A DNA stretch of 34,882 bases from Vibrio sp. UCD-FRSSP16_30 (GCF_001676025.1 NZ_LZFW01000006.1:1-34882); one strand, 5' to 3'; shown: positions 8,923 to 19,427, counted from the stretch's first letter. The notes: generated by a model not told the origin, from the letters alone. Made by a program: numbers and translations.

Positions 8923-8938
8923 AGACTTCTAGCCATCT
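8923..8938 (-). promoter_or_regulatory. Tandem MetJ operator (two met boxes)
   Basis: The minus strand reads AGATGGCT followed directly by AGAAGTCT. Against the 8-bp MetJ box AGACGTCT these match 6/8 and 7/8, in the required head-to-tail spacing. It lies just downstream of the -10 at 8945-8950, where bound MetJ-SAM would block transcription. Confidence 0.75.
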
Positions 8939-8944
8939 AAATTA

Positions 8945-8972
8945 AATATACTCTTTTGTGATTTGATAGCAA
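8945..8972 (-). promoter_or_regulatory. Promoter of metQ
   Basis: On the minus strand TTGCTA (8967-8972), a 16-bp spacer and TATATT (8945-8950) precede the MetJ operator and metQ. Confidence 0.6.
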
Positions 8973-9023
8973 TCATTAATTGTGATGCTAAGCACAGTCA
9001 ATAAATGTCAGAAATAACTCAGG

Positions 9024-9063
9024 CAAAACAATAAAGGCCAGCACATGGCTGACCTTTATTGTT
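9024..9063 (-). terminator. Terminator of pgi
   Basis: A long, nearly perfect hairpin, AACAATAAAGG... (9027-9042) with ...CCTTTATTGTT (9047-9063), with a 4-nt loop, lies 15 bp after the pgi stop. On the minus strand it ends in a short T run. Confidence 0.75.
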
Positions 9064-9077
9064 AATCGTTTTAGAAG

Positions 9078-10730
9078 TTACGAGCGCAAATTCTTAAACG
9101 CATTAATTAAACCATTGGTTGAGCTATCGTGAGAAGCAACTTCTACACTGTCTGCTAGCTCTGGTAAAATTTGGCTAGCCAATTGCTTACCAAGTTCTAC
9201 GCCCCACTGATCAAAAGTAAAGATGTTCCAAATAACACCTTGTACAAAGATCTTATGTTCGTACATCGCAATCAGGTTGCCTAAAGTACGAGGCGTAATT
9301 TGCTTCACTAAGATTGAGTTAGTTGGGCGATTACCTTCAAACACTTTAAATGGTGCAAGCTCGGCAATTTCTTGCGCAGATTTACCTGCGGCCACTAATT
9401 CGGCTTCGACTACTTCACGAGATTTACCAAAGGCTAATGCTTCTGTTTGAGCAAAGAAGTTAGACATTAGTTTTTGATGATGATCACCCGTTGGGTTGTG
9501 GCTGTTCGCTGGAGCGATAAAGTCACAAGGAATCAGCTTAGTACCTTGGTGAATCAACTGATAGAAAGCGTGTTGGCCGTTTGTACCAGGTTCGCCCCAA
9601 ATAATTGGACCTGTTTGGTAATCGACAGCATCGCCATTACGATCAGTGTATTTACCGTTTGATTCCATGTTACCTTGCTGGAAGTAAGCGGCAAAGCGGT
9701 GCATGTATTGGTCATATGGAAGTATGGTTTCTGACTCTGAACCGTGGAAGTTGTTATACCAAATACCAATAAGTGCCAGAATAGTTGGGATGTTGTTCTC
9801 AAGCTCAGTTGATTTGAAATGGTTATCCATTTCATGAGCACCCGCTAGCAACTCAATAAAATTGTCGTAACCCACGCCCAAGGCAATAGAAAGACCGATT
9901 GCTGACCATAAAGAATAACGACCGCCAACCCAATCCCAGAATTCAAACATGTTTGCAGTATCAATACCGAACTCAGAAACCGCTTCTGCGTTAGTCGATA
10001 AAGCGGCAAAGTGCTTAGCTACGTGAGCTTCATCTTGCGCTTCTGCTAGGAACCAATCACGAGCACTGTGTGCATTGGTCATTGTTTCTTGCGTAGTGAA
10101 TGTTTTAGACGCGACTAAGAAAAGCGTCGTTTCTGGGTTTACATTCTTTAGCGCTTCAGCAATATGAGTGCCATCGACATTAGAAACAAAGTGTAGGTTT
10201 AGGTGATTTTTGAAAGGAGAAAGCGCTTCCGTCACCATGTATGGACCAAGATCTGAACCACCAATACCAATGTTCACAACATCAGTAATTGCTTTGCCCG
10301 TATAACCTTTCCACTCACCACCGATAACGCGATCAGTGAATGACTTAATTTTTTCAAGCACAGCATTAACTGCTGGCATCACATCTTCACCGTTAACAAC
10401 CACAGGTGTGTTGCTACGATTACGCAAAGCGGTATGAAGAACTGAGCGCCCTTCTGTTTTGTTGATTGCTTCGCCTGAGAACATGGCGTCGATTGCTGAT
10501 TGAAGCTCTGTTTGTTTAGCCAAATCAAACAAGTGCTTCATTGTTTCTTCGTTGACTAAGTTCTTTGAGTAATCAACTAAGATGTCATTACCGAAGTTTT
10601 TAGAGAAATGCGTAAAACGCTCAGAATCTTGAGCAAAGAGATCTTTCATCTCCATATCTTGAGCTGATTCAAAATGTGCGGTTAAAGCCTGCCATGCATC
10701 TGTGTGCGTTGGATTGATGTTTTTCAACAT
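9078..10730 (-). CDS. pgi: Glucose-6-phosphate isomerase
   Basis: Pgi interconverts glucose-6-phosphate and fructose-6-phosphate in glycolysis and gluconeogenesis, in the cytoplasm. At 550 aa it matches the E. coli enzyme. Both family signatures are visible: [16 protein letters not shown] and [14 protein letters not shown] near the C-terminus. The phosphate-binding GGSDLGP and the active-site segments GSESETILP and [10 protein letters not shown] are intact. AGGA lies 6 nt before the ATG. It is monocistronic by layout, with a gap of about 160 bp from alr and its own terminator. Confidence 0.98.
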   Translation of the reverse strand: MLKNINPTHTDAWQALTAHFESAQDMEMKDLFAQDSERFTHFSKNFGNDILVDYSKNLVNEETMKHLFDLAKQTELQSAIDAMFSGEAINKTEGRSVLHTALRNRSNTPVVVNGEDVMPAVNAVLEKIKSFTDRVIGGEWKGYTGKAITDVVNIGIGGSDLGPYMVTEALSPFKNHLNLHFVSNVDGTHIAEALKNVNPETTLFLVASKTFTTQETMTNAHSARDWFLAEAQDEAHVAKHFAALSTNAEAVSEFGIDTANMFEFWDWVGGRYSLWSAIGLSIALGVGYDNFIELLAGAHEMDNHFKSTELENNIPTILALIGIWYNNFHGSESETILPYDQYMHRFAAYFQQGNMESNGKYTDRNGDAVDYQTGPIIWGEPGTNGQHAFYQLIHQGTKLIPCDFIAPANSHNPTGDHHQKLMSNFFAQTEALAFGKSREVVEAELVAAGKSAQEIAELAPFKVFEGNRPTNSILVKQITPRTLGNLIAMYEHKIFVQGVIWNIFTFDQWGVELGKQLASQILPELADSVEVASHDSSTNGLINAFKNLRS

Positions 10731-10891
10731 TATGATTCCTATTATTTTAATTTTAAGTTATGCCCAACCAAGGATTGTCATATCCATTATTGAGCTCCCC
10801 TGATACTGACGGTGATAACGCGCCTCTAAGGGCGATTATCTGAATAATTTGATTTTTATATGTATGCAATTGTAGTAGATATGCTTTGTCG

Positions 10892-11995
10892 TTAGATAGA
10901 CTCAGCATCATCTTTAATGTAAGCAGGTATCACGCGAGACGTTAGCTTAGTCACTAATTCATAAGCTATCGTTCCCATGTATCTTGCTACTTCTTCCACT
11001 GGTAAAGACTCTCCCCAAAGTACGGCTAAGTCGCCTACTTCATCAGTGGCATCGGGACCTAAATCAACCGTTAACATATCCATTGAGACACGTCCGGATA
11101 ACGGTACTTTGCGACCATTAATTAATATTGGCGTCCCATTTGGCGCAGTGCGAGGATATCCATCACCATATCCCACCGCAATCACACCTATTTTAGTATC
11201 TCGTTTACTTGTCCAATTTGCCCCATAGCCAACACTTTCACCAGCTTTAAGGTCATTAATAGCGATAAGATGTGAGCGTAATGTCATTACGGGGCGATAG
11301 CCAAGTTGCTGAGCATCATTGTCATTAAAAGGTGAGACCCCATACATGATGATCCCAGGACGAACCCACTCAAAATGACTATCACTACGAGACAATATGC
11401 CAGAGGATGCGGCGATTGAACGCTCTCCTTTACAACTTGCCGTCGTTTTCTTAAATAGCTCAAGTTGCTGTGAAGTGATTGGATTTTCTGGCTCATCAGC
11501 ACAACCAAAATGACTGATGTATCGCAACGGATGAGAGACATTTTTACACTCATGTAAGCGTTGGATGTATTCATCATACTGCTCGGGACGAACTCCTAAG
11601 CGGTGCATGCCAGTATCCATTTTTAACCATACTACAACTGGGTTGTCTAGCTCTGCTTGCTCTAAAGCGAGCAGCTGTTCTTCACAATGAACAACTGTCT
11701 GTATGTTATTGGCGACTAAAATAGGTAAGTCACCATCGGAGTAAAAACCTTCCAACAACAAAATAGGTTTAACAATACCACCGGCTCGAAGCTGAAGTGC
11801 TTCTTCAACTCTGGCAACACCAAAAGCATCAGCACCTTCGGCGTGTTTAGCCACTTCCAAAGAACCATGCCCATAACCATTGGCTTTTACTACCGCAAGC
11901 AGACGACTATTAGGCGCTTGCTGATGCAAGCGTTTGATATTATGGCGCAATGCATCGGTGTTAATGGAAGCTACAGCAGCCTTTAATCTACTCAT
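10892..11995 (-). CDS. alr: Alanine racemase
   Basis: Alr converts L-alanine to D-alanine for peptidoglycan, using pyridoxal phosphate. The 367-aa protein has the PLP lysine K37 in AVVKANGYGHG near the N-terminus, and AVGYGDGYPR and GRVSMDML in the C-terminal beta domain. Only 8 bp separate it from dnaB upstream, so the two are probably co-transcribed, the same dnaB-alr order as in E. coli. No clear Rho-independent terminator is seen in the 160 bp after it. Confidence 0.97.
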   Translation of the reverse strand: MSRLKAAVASINTDALRHNIKRLHQQAPNSRLLAVVKANGYGHGSLEVAKHAEGADAFGVARVEEALQLRAGGIVKPILLLEGFYSDGDLPILVANNIQTVVHCEEQLLALEQAELDNPVVVWLKMDTGMHRLGVRPEQYDEYIQRLHECKNVSHPLRYISHFGCADEPENPITSQQLELFKKTTASCKGERSIAASSGILSRSDSHFEWVRPGIIMYGVSPFNDNDAQQLGYRPVMTLRSHLIAINDLKAGESVGYGANWTSKRDTKIGVIAVGYGDGYPRTAPNGTPILINGRKVPLSGRVSMDMLTVDLGPDATDEVGDLAVLWGESLPVEEVARYMGTIAYELVTKLTSRVIPAYIKDDAESI

Positions 11996-12003
11996 GATCT
12001 TTC

Positions 12004-13404
12004 CTACTCGTCATCATAATCAAATGCAGGGCCAGCATAGTTATCAAAACGAGAATACTGCCCTTGGAACGTTAAGCGTACCGAACCGATAGGACCGTTA
12101 CGCTGCTTACCAAGGATAATCTCAGCCGTTCCCTTCATCGCACTGTCTGGGTTATAAACCTCATCGCGATAAATAAACATGATTAAATCGGCATCCTGCT
12201 CGATCGCACCTGATTCACGTAGATCCGAGTTGATCGGGCGTTTATCTGCACGTTGCTCCAATGAACGGTTAAGCTGTGAAAGCGCCACAACTGGTACGTT
12301 CAACTCTTTGGCTAACGCTTTTAAAGAGCGAGAAATTTCAGAGATTTCCAAAGTACGGTTATCTTGCATTCCCGGAACGCGCATCAACTGCAGGTAATCG
12401 ACCATGATAAGGCTTAAACCACCATTATCACGGGCAATACGTCTCGCACGCGAACGAAGCTCTGTCGGTGTTAAACCCGAGCTATCATCAATGAACATAT
12501 TCTTCTTCTGCATTAAAATGCCCATAGTAGAAGAAATACGAGCCCAATCTTCATCGTCCAATTGTCCGGTACGAATCTTGGTTTGATCCACTCGAGATAA
12601 AGACGCGAGCATTCTCATCATGATTTGTTCTGAGGGCATCTCTAGAGAGAAAATTAAAACCGGCTTGTCTGAATCCATTGCGGCGTTTTCACATAAGTTC
12701 ATCGCAAAGGTTGTTTTACCCATAGATGGACGAGCTGCCACAATAATCAAGTCCGAAGGCTGAAGGCCTGCGGTCTTTTTATTTAAGTCATTAAAACCAG
12801 AATTCACACCGGTCACACCGTCTTGCGGTGTTTTGTATAGTGTCTCTATACGTTCCAGTGTTTTTTCTAGAATATTATCAACACTTTGCGGGCCATCTTT
12901 TTCACTAGAACGTTCTTCGGCAATGGCAAATACTTTACTCTCTGCAAAATCGACAAGATCGCTAGAAGAGCGCCCCTGCGGATCATAGCCCGCGTCAGCT
13001 ATTTCATTTGCAACACCGATTAGATTTCTGACGACCGCACGCTCTGCCACAATTTCGGCATAAGCATTAATGTTGGCAGCACTTGGTGTGTTCTTAACTA
13101 AATCAGCTAAATAGGCAAAACCACCCACGTCTTCGAGTTGTTCTCGACGCTCTAAAAATTCAGATAAGGTAATGAGGTCCAGTGGTTGGCTATCTTCGAG
13201 CAGTGATTTTACCGCCTCAAATATCATTCTATGCGGTCGGCTATAGAAATCGGTGGCCATTACTTTCTCAGCAACCGTATCCCAGCGCTCATTATCTAGC
13301 AATAATCCGCCGATTACCGACTGTTCAGCCTCCAGTGAATGTGGAGGAGCCTTAATTGCATCGACTTGAGGATCGCGCTTTGTATTTGTTCGTTGATCTG
13401 CCAT
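12004..13404 (-). CDS. dnaB: Replicative DNA helicase
   Basis: DnaB is the hexameric 5'-3' helicase that unwinds DNA at the replication fork and recruits DnaG primase. The 466-aa protein has the N-terminal helical domain (about 20-120), a linker and a RecA-like domain with Walker A ARPSMGKTT (K230), Walker B MVDYLQLM and the arginine-finger region. It is full length (E. coli 471 aa) and carries no intein, which this gene sometimes has in other bacteria. It is the first gene of dnaB-alr, with a promoter at 13435-13465. Confidence 0.98.
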   Translation of the reverse strand: MADQRTNTKRDPQVDAIKAPPHSLEAEQSVIGGLLLDNERWDTVAEKVMATDFYSRPHRMIFEAVKSLLEDSQPLDLITLSEFLERREQLEDVGGFAYLADLVKNTPSAANINAYAEIVAERAVVRNLIGVANEIADAGYDPQGRSSSDLVDFAESKVFAIAEERSSEKDGPQSVDNILEKTLERIETLYKTPQDGVTGVNSGFNDLNKKTAGLQPSDLIIVAARPSMGKTTFAMNLCENAAMDSDKPVLIFSLEMPSEQIMMRMLASLSRVDQTKIRTGQLDDEDWARISSTMGILMQKKNMFIDDSSGLTPTELRSRARRIARDNGGLSLIMVDYLQLMRVPGMQDNRTLEISEISRSLKALAKELNVPVVALSQLNRSLEQRADKRPINSDLRESGAIEQDADLIMFIYRDEVYNPDSAMKGTAEIILGKQRNGPIGSVRLTFQGQYSRFDNYAGPAFDYDDE

Positions 13405-13434
13405 GGATATGCTCAGTGATTTGAGATTCCTTGC

Positions 13435-13465
13435 ATTATACCAATGGTAATGATGATGTGGTCAA
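13435..13465 (-). promoter_or_regulatory. Promoter of dnaB
   Basis: On the minus strand a perfect TATAAT (13435-13440), preceded by TGG (extended -10), lies about 30 bp upstream of the ATG. TTGACC (13460-13465) is 19 bp further up, slightly long, so the extended -10 probably carries the promoter. Confidence 0.6.
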
Positions 13466-13573
13466 AAAATATGTTTTATCTAACAGCATTAATTCGGTTG
13501 CCTATATTTACAGAATGAAAATGCTAGTATTAGTATTTGGTTAACATTTACTTGTATAAGTATTTACCAAGTA

Positions 13574-13604
13574 TTGACTATGCATCAATAACATAAGCTA
13601 CAAT
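13574..13604 (+). promoter_or_regulatory. Candidate promoter of the DUF481 gene
   Basis: TTGACT (13574-13579) and TACAAT (13599-13604) are good hexamers, but the spacer is 19 bp. The start codon is 31 bp downstream. Confidence 0.35.
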
Positions 13605-13635
13605 GCTTTAGTATCCATTAAGTTAAAGGTATTTC

Positions 13636-14394
13636 GTGTCCAAAAAATTGCTATTTTGTCTGGGGTCTCTGATGTGCTCAGGGCTTCATGCGGAAGAGCC
13701 TGATGATACGAATATCGATAGCCCTTCCCCCTTTAAAACTGAAGTCGAATTCGGTTACCAAGCGCACAGCGGAAATTCCGACTCTGAATCTTTAAACTCA
13801 CGACTTAGTGGTGAGTACATCAAAAACCGCTACCGTATTAATGGCGAGTGGAAATATTACTTGTTGTATAAAGATGGGGAAGAAGATAAACGGCAGTCTA
13901 CCTATGATATTCAAGGGGATTATAAGCTTGGGCCCAAGAGCTATGGCTACGCCAACTTTAGCGGTTATGACTCTAAATACAGTGCTTACTTTACCGATTA
14001 TACGGTCTCAATGGGTATGGGTTATCAAATAACCAATAGTAAATATCTTTTACTTGAAGGGGAATTAGGGCCGGGTTATCGCTATCAAGAGCCTAATTTA
14101 GATGAAATTGATGATGATGACATCGTCTTTCCTGAAACAGTTCAAGAAGCTATTATTCGTGGCAATCTATCGATGGTTTGGAAGCCGATCAAAACGCTGT
14201 CAATCGGTGGCAACCTAACTATTATCGCAGGTGAAAGTAACACTCGAACAGATACTGAGTTATCTGTAATCAACGCGATAACAGAAGATATCGCACTAAA
14301 GCTTGTTTACAATCGTCAGCATCACAACAAAGTCCCTGACGGACTCAGTAATACCGATTCTATTTTTTCAGTAAACCTACTTTTTCTTTTCTAA
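13636..14394 (+). CDS. DUF481 (YdiY-like) outer-membrane protein
   Basis: The 252-aa protein has an N-terminal signal peptide (KKLLFCLGSLMCSGLHA, then EEPDD). The mature part is a beta-barrel-like series of alternating strands with the DUF481 pattern (EVEFGYQAHSGNSDSESLN, LGPGYRYQE), ending in C-terminal phenylalanine for outer-membrane insertion. Some relatives are called salt-induced outer-membrane proteins; the function is not known. An acidic loop (DEIDDDD) lies near the middle. The start is GTG, with AAAGG 6 nt upstream. The gene is divergent from dnaB and convergent with rplI, sharing the bidirectional terminator at 14424-14457. Confidence 0.85.
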   Translation: MSKKLLFCLGSLMCSGLHAEEPDDTNIDSPSPFKTEVEFGYQAHSGNSDSESLNSRLSGEYIKNRYRINGEWKYYLLYKDGEEDKRQSTYDIQGDYKLGPKSYGYANFSGYDSKYSAYFTDYTVSMGMGYQITNSKYLLLEGELGPGYRYQEPNLDEIDDDDIVFPETVQEAIIRGNLSMVWKPIKTLSIGGNLTIIAGESNTRTDTELSVINAITEDIALKLVYNRQHHNKVPDGLSNTDSIFSVNLLFLF

Positions 14395-14423
14395 TCCCCT
14401 TTCTTTAGACATATTGCTTTAGG

Positions 14424-14457
14424 CATAAAAAAACACCGACCAAGGTCGGTGTTTTAA
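14424..14457. terminator. Bidirectional terminator between the DUF481 gene and rplI
   Basis: A 12-bp stem, AAAACACCGACC / GGTCGGTGTTTT (14430-14441 with 14444-14455), is flanked by A and T runs. It can serve both convergent units; the T run is longer for the minus strand. Confidence 0.85.
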
Positions 14458-14478
14458 AGTCGTCTTTAGAGTAAAAAA

Positions 14479-14931
14479 TTACTCTGCAGGTACAACTTGT
14501 AGGTTCACAGTTGCGAAAACTTCAGAATGAAGTTGAACGCTTACTTCGAACTCACCAGTGTTACGTAGTGCGCCTTCAGGAAGACGAACTTCGCTCTTAG
14601 CAACTTCAACGCCAGCAGCTGTAACAGCGTCAGCGATGTCGCGAGTACCGATAGAACCGAATAGTTTACCTTCGTCACCAGCTTTTGATGCGATAACAAC
14701 AGCTTCTAGAGCGTTAACTTTCTCAGCACGAGCTTGAGAAGCAGCTAGTTGCTCAGCAACTTTAGCTTCTAGTTCAGCACGACGAGCTTCAAACATTTCA
14801 ACGTTAGCTTTAGTTGCCATTACTGCCTTATTCTGTGGAATAAGGTAGTTACGAGCGTAACCAGATTTAACGTTAACAGTATCGCCAAGTGCACCTAGGT
14901 TACCGATTTTATCAAGTAGAATAACTTGCAT
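14479..14931 (-). CDS. rplI: 50S ribosomal protein L9
   Basis: L9 is an elongated large-subunit protein near the L1 stalk that helps maintain the reading frame. The 150-aa protein has the N-terminal domain [19 protein letters not shown] with [14 protein letters not shown], a long central helix rich in Ala/Glu (about 40-75) and a C-terminal domain. Length is as in E. coli (149). It is the last gene of rpsF-priB-rpsR-rplI; GAGGA precedes its ATG and a strong terminator follows. Confidence 0.98.
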   Translation of the reverse strand: MQVILLDKIGNLGALGDTVNVKSGYARNYLIPQNKAVMATKANVEMFEARRAELEAKVAEQLAASQARAEKVNALEAVVIASKAGDEGKLFGSIGTRDIADAVTAAGVEVAKSEVRLPEGALRNTGEFEVSVQLHSEVFATVNLQVVPAE

Positions 14932-14964
14932 TATTTAATCCTCTATTCTTAATAAATCGACCGA

Positions 14965-15195
<231 letters not shown>

Positions 15196-15208
15196 CTATC
15201 TCCTGATC

Positions 15209-15511
15209 TTAAATTTGAGTGATATCTTGGGCATGCAAAACCAGTTTTCCTAAGCCATTTCGGCTAGTTTGATAAGCGACGAAGCCACTTACCCTGATTG
15301 TGCTGCCTTTAACTAGTTCTTGAGTTAAAGTGTGTGACTTTTTACCACTTACCACTACAGGCATTCGACAGTAAACCTGTCTTAGAAGCTCTGCTTCTAT
15401 CACATCTGAGCGATGCTCAAGCCAAAACTGGCAATGTGATATCCCCGAGGGGCTTTGTGTTCGAATAGGGTCTTTAGTAACAGTGCCACTTAAGTCCATT
15501 CGATTGGTCAT
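15209..15511 (-). CDS. priB: Primosomal replication protein N
   Basis: PriB is a dimeric OB-fold protein that binds single-stranded DNA and PriA during replication restart. The 100-aa protein starts MTNRMDLSGTVTKDPIRTQS and contains SGISHCQFWLEHRS, both PriB family features. It lies 8 bp after rpsF and 16 bp before rpsR, the standard place for priB. No strong ribosome-binding site is seen for its ATG; translation is probably coupled to rpsF. A start at the fifth codon (ATG) is possible. Confidence 0.95.
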   Translation of the reverse strand: MTNRMDLSGTVTKDPIRTQSPSGISHCQFWLEHRSDVIEAELLRQVYCRMPVVVSGKKSHTLTQELVKGSTIRVSGFVAYQTSRNGLGKLVLHAQDITQI

Positions 15512-15519
15512 ACAATCAA

Positions 15520-15909
15520 TTACTCAGCAGATGCTTCTGGCTTAGCTTCAGTACGCTCTTCGCGGCGAGGAGCACGTTCAGCACGTTCTTCTTTTTGCTT
15601 AAGCATAATTGATTGCTCAGTCACAGCGCCTTTAGTGCGCATGATCATGTTGCGTAGAACTGCATCGTTAAAACGGAAAGCAGTTTCTAGCTCGTCGATC
15701 ACAGCTTGATCAGCTTCAACGTTCATAAGAACGTAGTGAGCTTTATGAAGCTTGTTGATTGGGTAAGCCAGTTGACGACGACCCCAGTCTTCTAGACGGT
15801 GGATAGTACCGCCAGCTTCGTTGATAGAACCAGTGTAACGCTCGATCATGCCAGCAACTTGCTCGCTTTGATCAGGGTGCACCATGAATACGATTTCGTA
15901 ATTACGCAT
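15520..15909 (-). CDS. rpsF: 30S ribosomal protein S6
   Basis: S6 has a ferredoxin-like fold and pairs with S18 on the 30S platform. The 129-aa protein begins [18 protein letters not shown] and contains [19 protein letters not shown]. The C-terminal tail is rich in Glu, Arg and Ala, the region modified by RimK glutamate addition in E. coli. AAGGAG lies 6 nt before the ATG. It is the first gene of the operon, with a structured leader and a good promoter. Confidence 0.98.
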   Translation of the reverse strand: MRNYEIVFMVHPDQSEQVAGMIERYTGSINEAGGTIHRLEDWGRRQLAYPINKLHKAHYVLMNVEADQAVIDELETAFRFNDAVLRNMIMRTKGAVTEQSIMLKQKEERAERAPRREERTEAKPEASAE

Positions 15910-15932
15910 TTGTTGCTCCTTACGGATTATTA

Positions 15933-15966
15933 GCTTCCACGAGTGGCCCGGTCGTCCAGAGGAAGC
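15933..15966 (-). promoter_or_regulatory. Structured rpsF leader, candidate S6:S18-binding RNA
   Basis: On the minus strand the 34-nt segment is closed by GCTTCC / GGAAGC. Inside, ACGA pairs with TCGT around ACCGGGCCAC. The CCG next to a short stem is the kind of element by which S6:S18 recognises rpsF leaders in many bacteria. It ends 24 nt upstream of the ATG. Family assignment is inference from position and motif. Confidence 0.5.
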
Positions 15967-16006
15967 AAGGAACTAAAGATAAATGACCGAGTTTTAAGGA
16001 CGGCAA

Positions 16007-16035
16007 ATAGTACAGAAATCGCCCAGTAATATCAA
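16007..16035 (-). promoter_or_regulatory. Promoter of the rpsF operon
   Basis: On the minus strand TTGATA (16030-16035) and TACTAT (16007-16012) are separated by 17 bp. The start is expected near 16000, giving a leader of about 90 nt that includes the hairpin at 15933-15966. Confidence 0.7.
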
Positions 16036-16144
16036 GAGAAAAAGACGCAATGAGAAGATATAGTTTTTAGAGGTGTGTTTTTTGGTTTTTATCTATACAA
16101 ATCAAGCAATAAAAACCGTTATATAAAGCACCAATATGCATTGA

Positions 16145-16175
16145 TATAAAAATAGGAGCCTAGGCTCCTATTTAT
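16145..16175 (-). terminator. Rho-independent terminator of the rnr-rlmB unit
   Basis: On the minus strand AAATAGGAGCC / GGCTCCTATTT (16163-16173 with 16150-16160) is followed by TT and AT-rich sequence, 33 bp after rlmB. It separates this unit from the rpsF promoter. Confidence 0.8.
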
Positions 16176-16205
16176 CACTGGTTATCGCTGGGACGACCTA
16201 ATAAT

Positions 16206-16943
16206 TTATTTTTGACGCTGTCTTACTGCTTCAAATAAGCATACGCCTGATGCAACAGAAACATTCAGACTTGATACAGAACCCGCCATCGGAATCTTAA
16301 TCAGGTCGTCACAAGTTTCACGAGTTAGACGACGCATACCGTCACCTTCTGCGCCCATAACAATTGCCAAAGAGCCCGTAAGCTTACTTTGATAAACATC
16401 ATGAGTTGCCTCACCTGCCGTACCTACAATCCAAACATTTTGTTCTTGTAGATGACGCATAGTGCGCGCAAGGTTAGTAACTCGAACCAAAGGGACGGTT
16501 TCTGCTGCGCCACAAGCAACTTTACTTACTGTTGCAGTCAAAGGCGCAGACTTATCTTTAGGTACGATAACCGCTGCCACACCGGCTGCATCTGCGTTAC
16601 GCAAACAAGCGCCTAAGTTATGCGGATCAGTCACACCATCTAGAATAAGTAATAATGGGTTTTCATTAGACGCTAAAATGATATCCAGATCATTTTCATT
16701 TAATACTTTTGCAGCCTTAACACGCCCAATAATGCCTTGGTGATTAGCACCTTTAGACTTGTCATCTAATGCTTTGCGTCCCATCTGCTGAATAGACACG
16801 CCATACGCTTGTAGCTGGTTAATTAAAGGTAACAAACGGTCATCCTGACGCCCCTTTAAAACAAATACTTCGATAAAGCGTGCAGGATCATTCTCTAACA
16901 CCGCTTTAATTGCGTGGATACCGTAAATATATTCGTTACTCAT
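16206..16943 (-). CDS. rlmB: 23S rRNA (guanosine(2251)-2'-O)-methyltransferase
   Basis: RlmB methylates the 2'-OH of G2251 in the 23S rRNA P-loop using S-adenosylmethionine. The 245-aa SpoU/SPOUT enzyme has the three family motifs: [13 protein letters not shown] (109-121), [13 protein letters not shown] (194-206) and the knot segment [15 protein letters not shown] (217-231). An N-terminal substrate-binding domain spans about 1-75. It lies 12 bp after rnr, as in E. coli, and is probably co-transcribed with it. Confidence 0.97.
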   Translation of the reverse strand: MSNEYIYGIHAIKAVLENDPARFIEVFVLKGRQDDRLLPLINQLQAYGVSIQQMGRKALDDKSKGANHQGIIGRVKAAKVLNENDLDIILASNENPLLLILDGVTDPHNLGACLRNADAAGVAAVIVPKDKSAPLTATVSKVACGAAETVPLVRVTNLARTMRHLQEQNVWIVGTAGEATHDVYQSKLTGSLAIVMGAEGDGMRRLTRETCDDLIKIPMAGSVSSLNVSVASGVCLFEAVRQRQK

Positions 16944-16955
16944 TAATCACTTCTC

Positions 16956-19427
16956 TTATTTCTTAGGAGCGCGAGCTTTATTTTTATTGCTGCGTGCTTT
17001 GTTTTTTCTGGCTTTCTGCGATTTTGATTTCTTTGATGCAGGCTTTGCATCGGTACTTCCATCAGGACGTACTGTAGGTTCAACCATCGTTTTAGCGCGC
17101 TTAGAACGCCCTTCTTTTTTTGCTGAACCGTCTTTCTTGCCATCAAAACGTTTTGCATCTTCTACAAGGCGCTTCTTAGCTGTTTTACCTTTGCCTTTTG
17201 GCACACGGTTACTGCCCGCAATTTCAAAATCAATCTGTTTGTCGTCTAGGTTAACCGCTAATACTTTAACTTTAACCTGATCGCCAAGACGATAGATCTG
17301 ACCGGAACTTTCACCGACCAAACGCTGGCTAACCACATCATAACGATAGTAGTCATTAGCCAACGATGAAATGTGAACGAGGCCATCAATATGTAGGTCG
17401 GTTAATCGAACAAAGAAACCAAAACCGGTGACATTAGCAATAACACCATCCAGTTCTTCACCCACATGGTCTTGCATGTATTCACATTTTAGCCAATCCG
17501 CTACATCACGTGTAGCATCATCAGCGCGGCGCTCAGTCATCGAACACTGTTCACCAAATACGTTCATATCATCAAAAGAATAATGATAGCCACCCGTTGG
17601 GGTCCATCTATCAGTATTGTAACCTTCTTGCTTAGCAATCAGATACTTGATTGCACGGTGCAATAATAAGTCAGGATAGCGACGAATAGGTGAAGTGAAG
17701 TGAGCATAACGTTTGAGTGCCAGTCCAAAGTGACCTGCATTGTCTGGATTATACACAGCTTGCTTCATTGAGCGTAGCAGCATTGTCTGGATAAGCTCTT
17801 TATCCGGACGCTGAGTAACCACATGCATTAACTCTGCATAATCGGTTGGTGAAGGCTCTAGACCGCCATTTAGGGTTAAACCTAGCTCGCTCAAGAAGTC
17901 TTTAAAACCGACCAGTCTTTGCTCTCCCGGTGTTTCGTGAATACGATACAACGCAGGCTCTTTAAGCTTTTCTACAAAAGAAGCTGAAGCGATATTCGCT
18001 AAAATCATGCATTCTTCAATGAGCTTATGAGCGTCATTTCGAATAACCGGTTCAATGCGATCAATTTTTCTATCCGCATTAAAGATAAACTTCGTTTCTA
18101 CGGTTTCAAACTCTATTGCGCCGCGACGCTCTCGAGATGTTTTAAGAATACCGTACATATTATGCAGCTCTTGCAGGTGTGGAACGACTGATTCATAGCG
18201 CTGATTCAGTTCTTCGTCACCATTAAGAATATCGTTCACCTTGGTGTAGGTTAAACGAGCGTGAGAGTTCATCACCGCTTCATAATGTTTATAACCAGAG
18301 AGCTTACCGCTGTCCGATACGGTCATTTCACAGACCATACACAAGCGATCAACTTGAGGGTTTAGCGAGCATAAGCCGTTAGATAACACCTCAGGTAGCA
18401 TAGGCACAACCTGAGATGGGAAATACACTGAGTTACCACGATTAATCGCTTCTTTGTCTAGCGCTGAATCAGGGCGAACATAATAACTGACATCAGCAAT
18501 GGCGACCCATAAGCGCCAGCCACCGCTTTTTTTCTTCTCACAATATACGGCATCATCAAAATCACGGGCATCTTCACCATCAATGGTGACTAATGGCAGA
18601 TCTCTTAGATCTACACGTCCCTTTTTCGCTTCTTCTGGAACTTGTTCTTCTAATGAGGCAATTTGCTTGGTGACTTCTTCTGGCCATTCATTAGGAATTT
18701 GATGAGTGCGGATGGCGATTTGCGTTTCCATACCCGGTGCTAGGTTCTCACCTAATACGTCAATAATTTTACCTGACATACCACGAGAGCGACTGCCACG
18801 GTCTGTTACTTCAATCACAACAACATTACCCATACGAGCGCCCATTCGGTGCTCTTTAGGAATCAAAATGTCTTGATGGATTCTAGAATCATCAGCCACA
18901 ACATAAGCGTGACCAAATTCAAGGAAGAAACGTCCGACGATTTGTATGGCACGCTCTTCAAGTACGCGAACGATGCGAGCTTCTTTACGACCTCGTTTAT
19001 CGGTACCTGATTGTTGAGCTAAAACGTAGTCACCGTGAATGATGCCACGCATTTGATGGAAAGGCAGAACCAAGTCGTGATCTTTACCGATGACGCCTTC
19101 AGGGCGAACCCAGCCAAAACCATCTTTATGACCAATGACATGTCCTTTAATCATCTCTAATTTTTCAGGAACAGCAAAACATTGGCGACGAGTGAAAACT
19201 AATTGGCCATCACGTAGCATCGCATTTAATCGGCGACGTAAGCCTTCATACTGATCTTCACCGCTAAGTTCTAGTGCGGTAAATAGATCGTTGCGATTCA
19301 TTGGCACGCCAGCACCTTCAAGAAAGCTTAGAAGAAACTCTCTACTCGGTACTGGGTTCTCGTAATTTTTAGCCTCTCGATCTGCATGGGGGTCAAGAGA
19401 TTTAGAATCGGACATGGATGTGCTCAT
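16956..19427 (-). CDS. rnr: Ribonuclease R
   Basis: RNase R is a processive 3'-5' exoribonuclease that degrades structured RNA and takes part in trans-translation and rRNA quality control. The 823-aa protein has a helix-turn-helix-like N-terminus (about 25-90), two cold-shock-type domains, the RNB catalytic domain with the metal-binding aspartates in [13 protein letters not shown] (around residues 270-285), an S1 domain (about 645-730) and a Lys/Arg-rich tail (about 740-823). Length is near E. coli (813). The start has no strong ribosome-binding site; ATG codons at 19427 and 19415 are both possible. It follows nsrR by about 90 bp on the same strand, the conserved nsrR-rnr-rlmB order. Confidence 0.97.
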   Translation of the reverse strand: MSTSMSDSKSLDPHADREAKNYENPVPSREFLLSFLEGAGVPMNRNDLFTALELSGEDQYEGLRRRLNAMLRDGQLVFTRRQCFAVPEKLEMIKGHVIGHKDGFGWVRPEGVIGKDHDLVLPFHQMRGIIHGDYVLAQQSGTDKRGRKEARIVRVLEERAIQIVGRFFLEFGHAYVVADDSRIHQDILIPKEHRMGARMGNVVVIEVTDRGSRSRGMSGKIIDVLGENLAPGMETQIAIRTHQIPNEWPEEVTKQIASLEEQVPEEAKKGRVDLRDLPLVTIDGEDARDFDDAVYCEKKKSGGWRLWVAIADVSYYVRPDSALDKEAINRGNSVYFPSQVVPMLPEVLSNGLCSLNPQVDRLCMVCEMTVSDSGKLSGYKHYEAVMNSHARLTYTKVNDILNGDEELNQRYESVVPHLQELHNMYGILKTSRERRGAIEFETVETKFIFNADRKIDRIEPVIRNDAHKLIEECMILANIASASFVEKLKEPALYRIHETPGEQRLVGFKDFLSELGLTLNGGLEPSPTDYAELMHVVTQRPDKELIQTMLLRSMKQAVYNPDNAGHFGLALKRYAHFTSPIRRYPDLLLHRAIKYLIAKQEGYNTDRWTPTGGYHYSFDDMNVFGEQCSMTERRADDATRDVADWLKCEYMQDHVGEELDGVIANVTGFGFFVRLTDLHIDGLVHISSLANDYYRYDVVSQRLVGESSGQIYRLGDQVKVKVLAVNLDDKQIDFEIAGSNRVPKGKGKTAKKRLVEDAKRFDGKKDGSAKKEGRSKRAKTMVEPTVRPDGSTDAKPASKKSKSQKARKNKARSNKNKARAPKK

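Noticed and set aside
9554..9841. A 95-codon open frame on the minus strand inside pgi
   Set aside because: It overlaps conserved Pgi coding sequence in another frame and has no family-like features; similar shadow frames occur across mutL, rnr and purA.
10790..10850. Hairpin GATAA..CGCC / GGCG..TTATC as the terminator of alr
   Set aside because: It has internal mismatches and no T run, and it lies far from the alr stop; left unassigned.
12004..13404. Intein in DnaB
   Set aside because: The protein is continuous at 466 aa with Walker A and B at normal spacing.
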